DNA of 64,000 bases, taken from contig NZ_LJJF01000001.1 in NCBI RefSeq assembly GCF_001625365.1, positions 3,855,001-3,919,000 on the forward strand, in the 5' to 3' direction. The position numbers were made by a program, and so were the translations under genes. The DNA comes from Streptomyces sp. MJM8645 (GTDB taxonomy: Bacteria > Actinomycetota > Actinomycetes > Streptomycetales > Streptomycetaceae). A model generated the notes under the pieces. It ran no database searches, was not told the DNA's origin, and saw only the letters and a list, made by a program, of their open reading frames with translations. This document shows positions 27,649 through 38,902 of this stretch, piece after piece (position 1 is the stretch's first letter; every line of letters begins with the position of its first letter).

Positions 27649-28157
27649 GCTCGGCTCCGCGTTTCAGCTCCGTGCGCGCCCGCCGAGCAGCACCGAGTAG
27701 GCCTAGGCGATGGCGAGGCTGTTCGTGGCTGTGCGGCCCTGGGCGCGGCCGACCGTGGAAGGAGGGATTCCGGCTGGAGATTCAGCAGCAGAGAAGCATG
27801 AATACGCCGGGTCCGCCGGTGATTTACCCAACTTTGTCAAGCATTCACCGTTTCGAGCACACCTGCTTCCCGGCTCTGATCGACCCGGTGTGCGACTCTG
27901 CACAGCGCGCGCCCCTATGGCCGGGTCGTGCGCCGTGCACGCTGGTAGTGCGCCGGGCACGCGCCTCGTGCGCCACCGCCCTGCACGCACCGGGCGGGCA
28001 GGGCGGTCGGAGCGTTCCGCCGAGGTTGAGGGAATTGCCTCACAGGCATCATTCAATCGTCAACCAGACGTCAACCAACCATGACTGTCAGGTGAGTTGA
28101 GAAGAACTGGGCCCACTCGCCGGGCCATCATTGCTCCCCTCGCGGCCGGGGGTCGAT
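27649..28157. other. Gene-free, compositionally uneven stretch
   Basis: 509 bp. Short frames cross it but none has a ribosome site plus family resemblance. It contains less GC-rich patches (about 27790-27850 and 28030-28110), iterated GTGCGCC(G)GCAC-like elements around 27925-27965, and a direct repeat CGTCAACCA at 28058-28066 and 28069-28077 with 11-bp periodicity. Confidence 0.5.
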
Positions 28158-29573
28158 TCACGGCCGGGGGTCGATCGGCGCGAGGACCCCGAGCCGGTCC
28201 TCGACCGCCTGCGCCGCCTCCAGGCAGAGGTCCTCCCGGAACGCCCGCCCGACGAGCTGCACCCCGGTCGGCAGTCCGTCGGCCAGGCCGGTGGGCACCG
28301 CCACCGCGGGCAGCCCCGCGAAGCTGGTCACCTTGCACAGCCGCATCGCCGTGCGGACCAGCTCCCACCCGGCCGCGTCCCGGGACTCGATGCCCGGCTC
28401 GACCGGCGGTTCGGTGAACACCGGTCCGAGCAGCAGCGGGTACTCGTCCAGGAATTCGGCCCAGGAGCGGCGGATGCCCAGCCAGCTCCCCATCAGCTCC
28501 ATGAGTTCGGCGGCCGTCGCGGGCGGGGTGCGGGCCATCGTCAGCTCGATGTAGCGGTCGCCGCCCGGGCCGAGCAGGGAGCGTACGGCGGGCCACTTGG
28601 GCGCGAACTCGGTCATGGTGATCCGGTCGCACACCTCCAGGGCCTCGTCGAGCCGCGGGACGTCCGCCACCTCGCGCACGTCGTACCCGGCGTCCCGCAG
28701 CGCCGCCGCCGCGCGCTCGACCGCGGCCCGGACGGTCGGGTGGACGCCGTGGCCGCCCGGATCGGCCACCACCGCGACCTTCACCGGCCCGGGCAGCGGC
28801 TCGCCGTAGCGCGGCACGGGCAGGGCGCGCGGGTCGCGCGGATCGGGGCCGGCCAGCACCTCGTAGGCCAGCCGCAGGTCGGCGACGCTCCGGGCGAGCG
28901 GGCCGTCGGAGACCAGCCACTGGGAGGCCGGCCCCGGGTCCTGCGGCCCGAACGCGCGGTGGTCGGCGGGGAACCGGCCGCTGGACGGGTTCAGCCCGGC
29001 GACCCCGCAGAACGAGGCCGGGACGCGGATGGACGCGCCGGAGTCGTTGCCGAGCCCGAGCGCGGCCAGGCCGGTCGCGACGGCCGCGCCGTCGCCGCCG
29101 CTGCTCCCGCCCGGGGTGCGGCCGCGGTCCCACGGGTTGGCGGTGTCGCCGTAGAGCTCGCTGCGGGTGTGCATCCCGGCCAGGATCATGGTGGGCATGT
29201 TGCTGTGCCCGATCGGTACGGCCCCGGCCGCGCGCAGCCGGGCGACCGGGGGAGCGTCGGCCCGCGCCACCAGGTCGCGGAAGCGCGGCACCCCGAAGGT
29301 GGTGGCCACGCCCTCGATGGCGGTGGTCTCCTTCACGGTGAACGGCACGCCCGCCAGCGGGCCGGGGTCCTCGCCCGCGGCCAGGCGCCGGTCGAGCTCC
29401 TGGGCCTGTGCCCGGGCGCGCTCCGCCAGGACCTGGGTGACGGCGTTCACCTGCGGGTTCACCGCGCTGATCCGCTCCAGGTGGCTGTCGAGCAGTTCGA
29501 CGGCCGAGACCTCCTTGCCGCGTACCGCCGCCGCCTGCGCGGTGGCCGTCAGTCGCCACAGGGCGTCCTGCAT
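28158..29573 (-). CDS. Amidase-signature family hydrolase
   Basis: 471 residues from the ATG at 29573, with GGAGGGGAG upstream. The Ser-cisSer-Lys triad is visible: Lys in FTVKETTAIEG, cis-Ser in TPGGSSGGDGAA, and nucleophile Ser in NDSGASIRVPASFCG. The C-terminus LADGLPTGVQLVGRAFRED is typical. Hydrolyses an amide; the substrate is unknown. It is divergent from a TetR regulator with which it shares a long palindrome, so it is probably repressed until an inducer, perhaps the substrate, is present. Confidence 0.93.
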   Translation of the reverse strand: MQDALWRLTATAQAAAVRGKEVSAVELLDSHLERISAVNPQVNAVTQVLAERARAQAQELDRRLAAGEDPGPLAGVPFTVKETTAIEGVATTFGVPRFRDLVARADAPPVARLRAAGAVPIGHSNMPTMILAGMHTRSELYGDTANPWDRGRTPGGSSGGDGAAVATGLAALGLGNDSGASIRVPASFCGVAGLNPSSGRFPADHRAFGPQDPGPASQWLVSDGPLARSVADLRLAYEVLAGPDPRDPRALPVPRYGEPLPGPVKVAVVADPGGHGVHPTVRAAVERAAAALRDAGYDVREVADVPRLDEALEVCDRITMTEFAPKWPAVRSLLGPGGDRYIELTMARTPPATAAELMELMGSWLGIRRSWAEFLDEYPLLLGPVFTEPPVEPGIESRDAAGWELVRTAMRLCKVTSFAGLPAVAVPTGLADGLPTGVQLVGRAFREDLCLEAAQAVEDRLGVLAPIDPRP

Positions 29574-29595
29574 GACGTACTCCCCTCCTCGTTCC

Positions 29596-29643
29596 GATGC
29601 GCTCGTATCGGTACCGTAGCCTGGGAACCGATACGAGTGCATC
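29596..29643. promoter_or_regulatory. TetR operator between amidase and regulator
   Basis: 17-bp arms GATGCGCTCGTATCGGT (29596-29612) and, inverted, at 29627-29643, with one mismatch and a 14-bp spacer. It occupies the middle of the 92-bp divergent promoter region, so one bound dimer pair could silence both genes. Confidence 0.85.
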
Positions 29644-29665
29644 GAATAAATCGGAGGGGGAGCCC

Positions 29666-30280
29666 GTGCCCAGACAGGTGGACCACGACGGCCGACGCCG
29701 ACGGATCGCCGAGGCCGTCTGCCGGCTCGCCGACGAACGCGGCCTGGAAGGGGTGACCCTGCGCGACGTGGCCGACCGCGCGCAGGTGTCGACCGGCGCC
29801 GTCCAGCGCTGCTTCCGCACCAAGGACGAGATGCTCCGCTTCGCCCTCGGCCACGTCGGCGAGCAGATCACCGCCCGGGTCCAGGCGTACCCCGCCGACG
29901 ACCCGGCGCCCTCGCCCGCCGCCGCCCTGGCACACGCGGCCGCCGAGGTGGCGCTGCTCGGCGACGGACAGCGCTCCCAGGCGCGGGTCTGGCTGGCCTT
30001 CGTCGCACAGGCCGCCGTCGACGAGCGGCTGGCGGGCCCGCTGAACGCCGACTACGCCGCCCTGGAGGGCCTGTTCGCCCGGCTGATCGCCGAGGCCTCG
30101 CCGGCGGCCGGGCCGGACGCCGCCCGGGAGGCGAAGACGCTGCTGGCCCTTGCCGACGGGCTCACCACGCACGTCCTCGTCGGCCGCCTCACCGCACCCG
30201 AGGCCCGGGCGATCCTGAACGCCCACCTGTCCGGCCTCGGGCGGCGGCCGGGCGATGGCTCAGAGGCGCTGGAGCCGTGA
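29666..30280 (+). CDS. TetR/AcrR-family regulator
   Basis: 204 residues from a GTG (29666) behind GGAGGGGGAG. N-terminal helix-turn-helix: RRRRIAEAVCRLADERGLEG, VTLRDVADRAQVSTGAVQRCF, followed by KDEMLRFAL. The C-terminal ligand domain is helical and Ala-rich (TetR_C type). It probably controls itself and the amidase through the operator at 29596. Its 3' end overlaps the convergent aminotransferase gene by 21 bp. Confidence 0.92.
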   Translation: MPRQVDHDGRRRRIAEAVCRLADERGLEGVTLRDVADRAQVSTGAVQRCFRTKDEMLRFALGHVGEQITARVQAYPADDPAPSPAAALAHAAAEVALLGDGQRSQARVWLAFVAQAAVDERLAGPLNADYAALEGLFARLIAEASPAAGPDAAREAKTLLALADGLTTHVLVGRLTAPEARAILNAHLSGLGRRPGDGSEALEP

Positions 30281-31420
30281 CACCGCTTCCTCCAGCACGG
30301 AGTCCTGCTTGCAGAAGGTGAAGCGGACCAGGCTTCGGCCGGCCTCGGTGTTGTCGTAGAAGACGGCGTTCGGGATGGCGACGACGCCGCAGCGCTCCGG
30401 CAGGGCGCGGCAGAACTCGATGCCGTCCTTCTCGCCGAGCGGGGTGATGTCGGTGGTGATGAAGTACGTGCCCTCGGGGGTGAACACCCGGAAGCCGGCC
30501 GCGGTGAGCCCGTCGACCAGCAGGTCGCGCTTGCGGAGCAGGTCGGCGCGGAAGCCGTCGAAGTAGCTGTCGGGCAGCCGCAGCGCCTCGGCGACGGCGT
30601 ACTGGAAGGGGCCGGCGCTGACGTAGGTGAGGTACTGCTTGGCCGTGCGGACGGCCGTGACCAGGGCCGGGTTCGCGGTGACCCAGCCGACCTTCCAGCC
30701 GGTGAAGGAGAAGGTCTTGCCGGCGGAGGAGATGGAGACGGTGCGCTCGCGCATGCCGGGCAGGGCGGCGATCGGGTGGTGGGTGGCGCCGAAGACGAGG
30801 TGCTCGTAGACCTCGTCGGTGACGACCAGCAGGTCGTGTTCGACGGCGAGGGCGGCGATGGCGGCCAGCTCGTCGGCGGTGAGCACGGTGCCGGTCGGGT
30901 TGTGCGGGGTGTTGATCAGCAGCAGGCGGGTGCGCGGGGTGATCAGGGTGCGCAGTTCGTCCAGGTCGGGGCGGAAGTCCGGGGCGCGCAGGGTGAGCGG
31001 GCGGCGGGTGGCGCCGGCCATGGCGATGCAGGCGGCGTAGGAGTCGTAGAAGGGTTCGAGGGCGATCACCTCGTCACCGGGCTCCAGCAGGGCGAGCAGG
31101 GTGGCGGCGATGGCCTCGGTGGCGCCGGCGGTGACCAGCACCTCGGTGTCCGGGTCGTAGGAGAGGCCGTGGAAGCGCTGCTGGTGCTCGGCGATCGCGG
31201 CGCGCAGCTCGGGGATGCCGGGGCCGGGCGGGTACTGGTTGCCGCGGCCGTTCAGCACGGCGTCGGCAGCGGCCCGGGCCACCGAAGCCGGGCCGTCGGT
31301 GTCGGGGAAGCCCTGGCCGAGGTTGATCGAGCCGGTGGCCGTGGCCAGGGCCGACATCTCGGCGAAGATGGTCGTCCCCATACCGGCCAGTCGGCGGTTC
31401 AGCAGCGGCCTGTTGCCCAT
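30260..31420 (-). CDS. Class I/II PLP-dependent aminotransferase
   Basis: 386 residues from the ATG at 31420 with GAGGAG upstream. PLP-site residues: TAGATEAIAATLLALL, YDSYAACIAMAG, NTPHNPTGTVL, TDEVYEHLVF and the Schiff-base Lys in SSAGKTFSFTGWKVGW; the C-terminal RFTFCK carries the carboxylate-binding Arg. Closest by pattern to the kynurenine/methionine/N-succinyl-DAP aminotransferase group; the substrate is not certain. Confidence 0.93.
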   Translation of the reverse strand: MGNRPLLNRRLAGMGTTIFAEMSALATATGSINLGQGFPDTDGPASVARAAADAVLNGRGNQYPPGPGIPELRAAIAEHQQRFHGLSYDPDTEVLVTAGATEAIAATLLALLEPGDEVIALEPFYDSYAACIAMAGATRRPLTLRAPDFRPDLDELRTLITPRTRLLLINTPHNPTGTVLTADELAAIAALAVEHDLLVVTDEVYEHLVFGATHHPIAALPGMRERTVSISSAGKTFSFTGWKVGWVTANPALVTAVRTAKQYLTYVSAGPFQYAVAEALRLPDSYFDGFRADLLRKRDLLVDGLTAAGFRVFTPEGTYFITTDITPLGEKDGIEFCRALPERCGVVAIPNAVFYDNTEAGRSLVRFTFCKQDSVLEEAVSRLQRL

Positions 31421-31482
31421 CGGTGGCTCCTCACGCGTCGTCGTCGGCCCCATCCTGGGTCAGCCGGGGGCCGGGGACAAGG

Positions 31483-31518
31483 ACGGCCCGACCACCTGGG
31501 GCCAAGTGGTCGGGCCGT
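31483..31518 (-). terminator. Terminator after the YbjN gene
   Basis: Perfect 13-bp stem ACGGCCCGACCAC/GTGGTCGGGCCGT with a 10-nt loop, 21 bp past the stop. Confidence 0.85.
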
Positions 31519-31539
31519 GCGCTCGCGGGGCGGGCAGGG

Positions 31540-32097
31540 TCACGCCTCGTTGGTGCCCTCGGGGGTCTCGCCGTCCTCGCCCTCGATCTCGTTCTGCAGG
31601 CCGAGGCGCTCGACGATCCACTGCTCGAAGCCGACGGCGGCCTGGGTCCAGTTGGCGGTGGTGGTGACGAAGTAGTCCAGGTTGACGCCGGTGCCGACGA
31701 TCATCTGGGCCTCGCCGATCAGGCGGACCACGCCGTCCTCGTGGGTGTGGGTGTAGACCTTGGGCCAGAGGGTCTCGCGGTTCCACTCGTCGATGAGGTC
31801 GAGGATCTCGCCCTTCTTCTCCAGCGGGTACGCGCGGTCGTAGAAGGCGCGCACCGCGAAGAGCTCCTTCTGCTCGCCGCGGAACATGTAGTAGACGCGG
31901 AAGCCCTCCCAGGGGGCGGTGAGGTCGCCCTCCTCGTCCACGACGTGCTTGAGCTGCATCTGGTCCAGCAGCTGGGTCACCAGGCCCTGGTCCGGGACGA
32001 TGATCGGCGGCGGGCCGGCCGGCCGCCCCTGGTCGCCGGGCTGGCCGCCGCCCTGGGGCGCGCCGAACGACGGGATGGACGACGGGTCGATGCTCAT
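31540..32097 (-). CDS. YbjN-domain protein
   Basis: 185 residues from the ATG at 32097 (GAGGAAGAGGA upstream). After a Pro/Gly-rich lead (1-45) comes a YbjN/sensory type III chaperone-like fold: LVTQLLDQMQLKHVVDEEGDL, WEGFRVYYMFRGEQ, LLDLIDEWN-type helix, KVYTHTHEDGVVRLIGEAQM and TTTANWTQAAVGFEQWI. Such proteins are thought to act as small stress- or chaperone-related adaptors. Lies downstream of the clpB block on the same strand but separated by its own leader region. Confidence 0.85.
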   Translation of the reverse strand: MSIDPSSIPSFGAPQGGGQPGDQGRPAGPPPIIVPDQGLVTQLLDQMQLKHVVDEEGDLTAPWEGFRVYYMFRGEQKELFAVRAFYDRAYPLEKKGEILDLIDEWNRETLWPKVYTHTHEDGVVRLIGEAQMIVGTGVNLDYFVTTTANWTQAAVGFEQWIVERLGLQNEIEGEDGETPEGTNEA

Positions 32098-32363
32098 GGG
32101 GTCCTCTTCCTCAGTGCACGTGGTGGCCGGCAATGAGAGGCCGCCCTTTCCACTTCCCATCCTGCCTCATCCGGGGCCTGCCTCACAGGGGCACCCGGCC
32201 ACGCGTCGATCTTCGTCCGGGGCGCTCCGACGCCCGCCGCAAGCGGTGATGGTGACGGAGCGTGTCCGGCTGGAAGGGTGCCGTGGCCGGGGCGCCGGCG
32301 GGGCGCGGCGGGGTGCGACCGCGGCCGAGTGGGTCGTCAACTGTGCTGTGCCGCAAGGGTGTT
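32098..32363. other. Gene-free stretch between YbjN and the clpB terminator
   Basis: 266 bp plus the terminator that follows. No coding frame is convincing; it should contain the YbjN promoter. Confidence 0.4.
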
Positions 32364-32401
32364 GACCGGGCCGCCCGCATGACAGTGCGGGCGGCCCGGT
32401 C
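32364..32401 (-). terminator. Terminator after clpB
   Basis: Perfect 16-bp stem GACCGGGCCGCCCGCA and complement, 6-nt loop TGACAG, 8 bp beyond the clpB stop. Confidence 0.9.
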
Positions 32402-32409
32402 TGGTGGTG

Positions 32410-35016
<2,607 letters not shown>

Positions 35017-35072
35017 TGCTGGGGGGTCCTCCCTCGTCGTCCTTCAATGCTGCTACTTACAGCATGCACTAA

Positions 35073-35093
35073 GTTGAGTCTATTCCGCTCAAG
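35073..35093 (-). promoter_or_regulatory. HAIR element (HspR operator) of clpB
   Basis: On the coding strand CTTGAGC-N7-ACTCAAC, matching CTTGAGT-N7-ACTCAAG at 12 of 14 positions. It lies about 57 bp upstream of the GTG and only 3 bp beyond the end of the LysR gene. Confidence 0.92.
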
Positions 35094-35096
35094 TTT

Positions 35097-36047
35097 TTAC
35101 GCCCGTTCCGCGCGTTCCGTGCGTTCCACCCGCTGCGCGCGGGGCACCTGGCGGGTCAGCCCCAGCAGCTCCCGGGCCGGCCCGCTCGGCCGCTGCCCGG
35201 CCGGCCACACCGCGCGCAGCGGCCGCCGCAGGTCCAGCCCCTCGGCCAGCGGGACGGCCACCAGCCGCCGGACGGCCAACTCCTCCATCACCGCCAGCTC
35301 GCTCAGGCAGACCGGCCCGGCCCCGGTCATCGCCGCCGCCTTCAGCGCGGTGGACGAGGCCAGCTCCAGCCGGGGCCGCACCGCGCCCCCGTACGGCGCC
35401 AGCGCCATCTCCAGCACCTCCCGGGTGCCCGAGCCCGATTCGCGCAGCACCAGCGGGGTGGCGGCCAGCTCCGGCCCGGTCAGCGGCGTCCGGCGGCACG
35501 CCCACGGGTGGCCGGGCGCCACCACGACCACCAGCCGGTCCGCCGCCACCACGGCGCCGGCCAGCCCGGGCGGGGTGGACGGGCCCTCGACGAAGCCGAG
35601 GTCGGCGTCCCCGGCCAGCACGTGCCCGGCGACCTCCGCCGAGTTCGCCGTCCGCAGCGTCACCGCCGTGCCCGGACTGGCCTCGGCCAGGGCCAGCAGC
35701 CAGCCCGGCATCAGGTACTCGGCGACGGTCAGGCTGGCCACCACCCGCAGCTTGGCGTCCCGCCGCTCGCGCAGCGCGTCGATCCCGGCGTCCAGCGCCT
35801 GCGCCGCCTCCACCACGTGCCCGGCCCACTCGACCACCAGCCGCCCCGCCGCGGTCGGCCGACTGCCCCGGGGGGAGCGCTCCAGCAGCGGGACGCCGAT
35901 CTGCCGCTCCATGCCCTTGATCCGGGCGCTGGCGGTCGGCTGGCTCACGCCCAGTTCGGCCGCGGCCCGCCCGACGCTGCCCAGCCGGGCCACCGCGAGC
36001 AGCAGTTCCAGGGCGCCGAGCTCGGGGACGCGGGGGGAGAGGGCCAT
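35097..36047 (-). CDS. LysR-family transcriptional regulator
   Basis: 316 residues. N-terminal winged helix: LGALELLLAVARLGSVGRAA, LGVSQPTASARIKGMERQIG, PLLERSPRGSRPTAAG. The C-terminal effector domain is periplasmic-binding-like (LRVVASLTVAEYLMPGWL, DLGFVEGP, LVVVVAPGHPWA). The C-terminus is Arg/Glu-rich. Divergent from a TDT-family transporter with CTATG-N4-CATAG between them, so the transporter is the likely target. The gene ends right at the clpB HAIR site, so readthrough into clpB is possible. Confidence 0.93.
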   Translation of the reverse strand: MALSPRVPELGALELLLAVARLGSVGRAAAELGVSQPTASARIKGMERQIGVPLLERSPRGSRPTAAGRLVVEWAGHVVEAAQALDAGIDALRERRDAKLRVVASLTVAEYLMPGWLLALAEASPGTAVTLRTANSAEVAGHVLAGDADLGFVEGPSTPPGLAGAVVAADRLVVVVAPGHPWACRRTPLTGPELAATPLVLRESGSGTREVLEMALAPYGGAVRPRLELASSTALKAAAMTGAGPVCLSELAVMEELAVRRLVAVPLAEGLDLRRPLRAVWPAGQRPSGPARELLGLTRQVPRAQRVERTERAERA

Positions 36048-36056
36048 AGGTCCAGG

Positions 36057-36070
36057 CTATGTCCTCATAG
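36057..36070. promoter_or_regulatory. LysR operator candidate
   Basis: CTATG-TCCT-CATAG, perfect 5-bp arms, 10 bp upstream of the LysR ATG in the 70-bp divergent region. It fits the dyad expected at LysR recognition sites. Confidence 0.6.
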
Positions 36071-36117
36071 AGCCCGCGGCGCTACCGGAGCCCGGCCCGG
36101 GGCGGCACGGTGGAACC

Positions 36118-37239
36118 ATGTCCACCTTGGCCGATGCCCGCCCGCTCACCCGCCCCTCCCGTTCCTCGCTGCGTGCCCGCCTCGACCTCGCCCAGCTCGG
36201 CCCCAACTGGTACGCCGCCGTCATGGGCACCGCGATCCTGGGCAACGGCGCGGCCGTCCTGCCGCTGCGGCTGCCCGGGCTGATCGGCTTCGGCGAGGTG
36301 ATGTGGGCGCTCGGACTCGCCGCCCTGCTGGTGCTGGGCGCGGCCCGGCTGGTCCACCTCACCCGGCACCGCGAGGCCGCCCGCACCCAGCTGCTGGACA
36401 ACCCGGCCACCGCCGTCTTCTACGGCTGCCCGCCGATGGCCCTGCTCTCGGTCGGCCTCGGCACCCTGCTGCTCGGCTCCCGGGTGATCGGCACCGGCCC
36501 CGCGGTCGCCGTCGACGCCGTGCTGTGGGGCGTCGGCACCCTGTACGCGCTGGCCGTCGCCGGCGGCATCCCGTACCTGATGATCACCCGGCACCCGGTC
36601 TCCGCCCTGGAGGCCAACCCGACCTGGCTGCTGCCGGTGGTCGCCCCGCTGGTCGCCTCCGCCACCGGCCCGGCCCTCATCCCGCACCTGCCGGCCGGGC
36701 TGGCGCAGCAGACCATGCTGTACGCCTGCTGGGCCCTCTTCGGGATCGGCCTGCTGGCCACCCTGGTGCTGCTGCCCGTGGTCTTCACCGGGCTGTTCCA
36801 CAGCAAGCTGCCCACCCTGGTGCTCACCCCCTCGCTGTTCCTGGTGCTCGGCCCGCTCGGCCAGTCCGTCACCGCCGTCCACCAACTCGCCGACGCCGCC
36901 CGCCCGGTGCTGCCCGCGCTGGCCCCCGCCATGCTCCCCTTCGCCGAGCTGTACGGCGTCGCGGTGCTCGGCGTCGCGATGCTCTGGCTGGCCGTCGCGC
37001 TCACCGCCAACCTGCGCGCCCGCCGGGCCGGCATGCCGTTCGCGATGACCTGGTGGGCGTACACCTTCCCGATCGGCACCTGCGTCACCGGCGCCTCCGC
37101 GCTCGCCCGGCACACCGGGTTCGGCGGCTTCACCGCGATCGCCACCGGGCTCTACCTGCTGCTGGCCACCGCCTGGGTGCTCGCCGCCGGCGGGACCGCC
37201 GCCGGGCTCGCCCGCGGACGGCTGCTGGCGCGTGCCTGA
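36118..37239 (+). CDS. TDT-family transporter (TehA/SLAC1-like)
   Basis: 373 residues from the ATG at 36118; the frame is open far upstream but only by chance. Ten or so TM helices, beginning LGPNWYAAVMGTAILGNGAA. Recognisable TDT features: FYGCPPMALLSVGLGTLLLG, GGIPYLMITRHPVSALEANP, and FAMTWWAYTFPIGTCVTGA. Relatives transport tellurite, C4-dicarboxylates or sulfite, or act as anion channels. Likely controlled by the divergent LysR. Confidence 0.88.
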   Translation: MSTLADARPLTRPSRSSLRARLDLAQLGPNWYAAVMGTAILGNGAAVLPLRLPGLIGFGEVMWALGLAALLVLGAARLVHLTRHREAARTQLLDNPATAVFYGCPPMALLSVGLGTLLLGSRVIGTGPAVAVDAVLWGVGTLYALAVAGGIPYLMITRHPVSALEANPTWLLPVVAPLVASATGPALIPHLPAGLAQQTMLYACWALFGIGLLATLVLLPVVFTGLFHSKLPTLVLTPSLFLVLGPLGQSVTAVHQLADAARPVLPALAPAMLPFAELYGVAVLGVAMLWLAVALTANLRARRAGMPFAMTWWAYTFPIGTCVTGASALARHTGFGGFTAIATGLYLLLATAWVLAAGGTAAGLARGRLLARA

Positions 37240-37817
37240 CGATTCCCGCCGCACGCCGCCGTTGCAGGAACCCGCACCCGCTGCCCGACCGCGCGCGGCC
37301 GACCGACCGTACGGGCGGGTGCCCCCCGCGAGCCCCGCTGGCCTCGGCCTTTACCGGAACCCGTCCCGCCGCTCGACCCCGCCCGCCCCACCCGCCGTGC
37401 AGATAGCTGCAATTGCGCGAACCTGCACTCGGGCGACACTTGTTCACCGGCCGTCACACTGTGAGGGTGGAGTCACGCCAGGCCGACCGGGCACCGCAGC
37501 CCGATGGTGGCGACTTGCTCTTCGAAACTGACCACGGGTGCAACGTCCCGCACGCGTGAAACGGGGGGGAAGAGCGCCGGTCGGGGCGCCATGTGTGGTG
37601 ATGGCCCCCGGAACCGGAGCCGTCGAGGCGTTGCTGCTCCGCCTCGACGGAAGCGCCTGGGCATGGGCGTAGCGACGGTGGCCCCCGGGCCCCCCGGAGT
37701 GCGACGGCACCCGGACCCCGGAGGCCGCCGTCAGCCCGGTACCGTGACCGCCGAGCCCCGCGCCGGACGGCGCGACGGCGGCAACGAGGGAGAAGCGTCC
37801 GGCAGGGAGTGTGCGAC
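37240..37817. other. Gene-poor region upstream of the LuxR/PLD cluster
   Basis: 578 bp. No established gene. Contents: a GCAGATAGCTGCAATTGCGC patch near 37398, one copy of the cluster motif TTCGAAAC (37521-37528), and a 38-codon frame at 37556-37672 ending LDGSAWAWA that I treat only as a finding. The last 140 bp must serve the first LuxR gene. Confidence 0.4.
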
Positions 37818-38807
37818 GTGACGGTGGAACCGGCGGTCGCGCCGCAGCACGGACAGCCCCCGGGCGAGGAGCCCGACGAGGCCGCCCGGCAGTTCTACCT
37901 GGCGATCCTCGCCCGGGGCGGACGCATCCCGTTCGCCGACACCCCGGACGCCGACCAGGCCGCGCTCCAGCAGCTCGTCGACCTCGGCCTGCTCATCGCC
38001 AACCCGATGGACCACTGCTACACCGCCATCAGCCCACGCTCCGTCACCGACCGCCTGGGCGCCGAACTCCGCAGCGAGGCGACCAGGCTGCTGGTCCGCG
38101 CCGAGAACCTCCCCGGCGCCCTCGACGGCCTCACCCGCGCCTACGACGCGATGCCCCGGCCCTCCGGCCGGGCCGGCGGCGCCGTCCACGTCGAGGGCCA
38201 CGTCCACATCCGCCAGCGGATCTCCCAGCTCGCCTCCGACTGCCGCTCCGAAGTCCTCGCCGCCCAACCCGGCCACCGCCCCGCCGGCACCCTGCAGGTC
38301 GCCCTCCTCCAGGACGTCCACCTGCTCCAGCGCGGCTGCTCCCTGCGCACCATCTACCAGCCCGTCGCCCTCGCCGACCCGCCCGCCCTCGCCTACGTCG
38401 AGGAGGTCACCCGGCACGGCTCCCTCATCCGCGTGCTCGACGAGCCGTTCCAGCGGCTGCTCGTCTTCGACCGCGCCGTCGCCGTGATCTCCGCCAACGA
38501 CGACAACAGCACCGCCGCCTTCATCACCGATCCGGCCGCCATCACCTTCCTGGTCGGCGCCTTCGAACGCGACTGGGCCCGCGCCGAAACCGCCGACACC
38601 GCCGCCACCCTCGGCCCCACCCGCACCGTCCCCGACCGGATCGGCCGCCTCCTCGCCCGCGGCCTCACCCAGCGCGCCGTCGCCACCCGCCTCGGCCTCA
38701 GCGAACGCACCGTCGCCGCCCACATCTCCCGCCTCCGCGACCGCCACGGAGCCCAGACCCTCTTCCAACTCGGCTGGCTGATGAGAGGCGCCCGCGATGA
38801 CCGATGA
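37818..38807 (+). CDS. LuxR-type regulator with TrmB/PLD-like sensor domain (paralogue 1)
   Basis: 329 residues from the GTG at 37818, 8 nt behind GGGAG; a GTG 9 nt upstream overlaps that site. N-terminal winged-helix-like region (about 15-75, AARQFYLAILARGGRI, LQQLVDLGLL). A linker helix leads to a PLD/TrmB-like domain (about 115-255): EVLAAQPGHRPAG, LQRGCSLRTIYQPV, LLVFDRAVAVISANDDN, FERDWARAE. LuxR helix-turn-helix at about 272-325 (GLTQRAVATRLGLSERTVAAHI), ending in the family hallmark TLFQLGW. The HKD catalytic residues of true phospholipase D are degenerate, so the domain probably binds a ligand. First of three tandem copies. Confidence 0.88.
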   Translation: MTVEPAVAPQHGQPPGEEPDEAARQFYLAILARGGRIPFADTPDADQAALQQLVDLGLLIANPMDHCYTAISPRSVTDRLGAELRSEATRLLVRAENLPGALDGLTRAYDAMPRPSGRAGGAVHVEGHVHIRQRISQLASDCRSEVLAAQPGHRPAGTLQVALLQDVHLLQRGCSLRTIYQPVALADPPALAYVEEVTRHGSLIRVLDEPFQRLLVFDRAVAVISANDDNSTAAFITDPAAITFLVGAFERDWARAETADTAATLGPTRTVPDRIGRLLARGLTQRAVATRLGLSERTVAAHISRLRDRHGAQTLFQLGWLMRGARDDR

Positions 38808-38830
38808 ACCCGGCCCCGCCGAGCGGCCCG

Positions 38831-38875
38831 CCGTCCACCTCACCGCCGTCCACCTCACCGCCCTCCACCTCACCG
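38831..38875 (+). repeat. 15-bp tandem repeat between LuxR paralogues 1 and 2
   Basis: Three units of CCGTCCACCTCACCG (third with one change) plus a decayed fourth. It translates as repeated PPSTS in the same frame as the gene remnant that follows. Confidence 0.9.
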
Positions 38876-38902
38876 CCGTCCGCAACGGCGGCCGCCCCGA
38901 CC

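Noticed and set aside
27710..28084. A 124-codon plus-strand frame and its neighbours in the gene-free stretch after DUF2617
   Set aside because: No ribosome site, odd codon use and no recognisable domain; overlapping frames are equally open.
38831..38875. 15-bp repeats considered as a CRISPR or iteron array
   Set aside because: Units are directly adjacent without spacers, and they sit in coding-like sequence.
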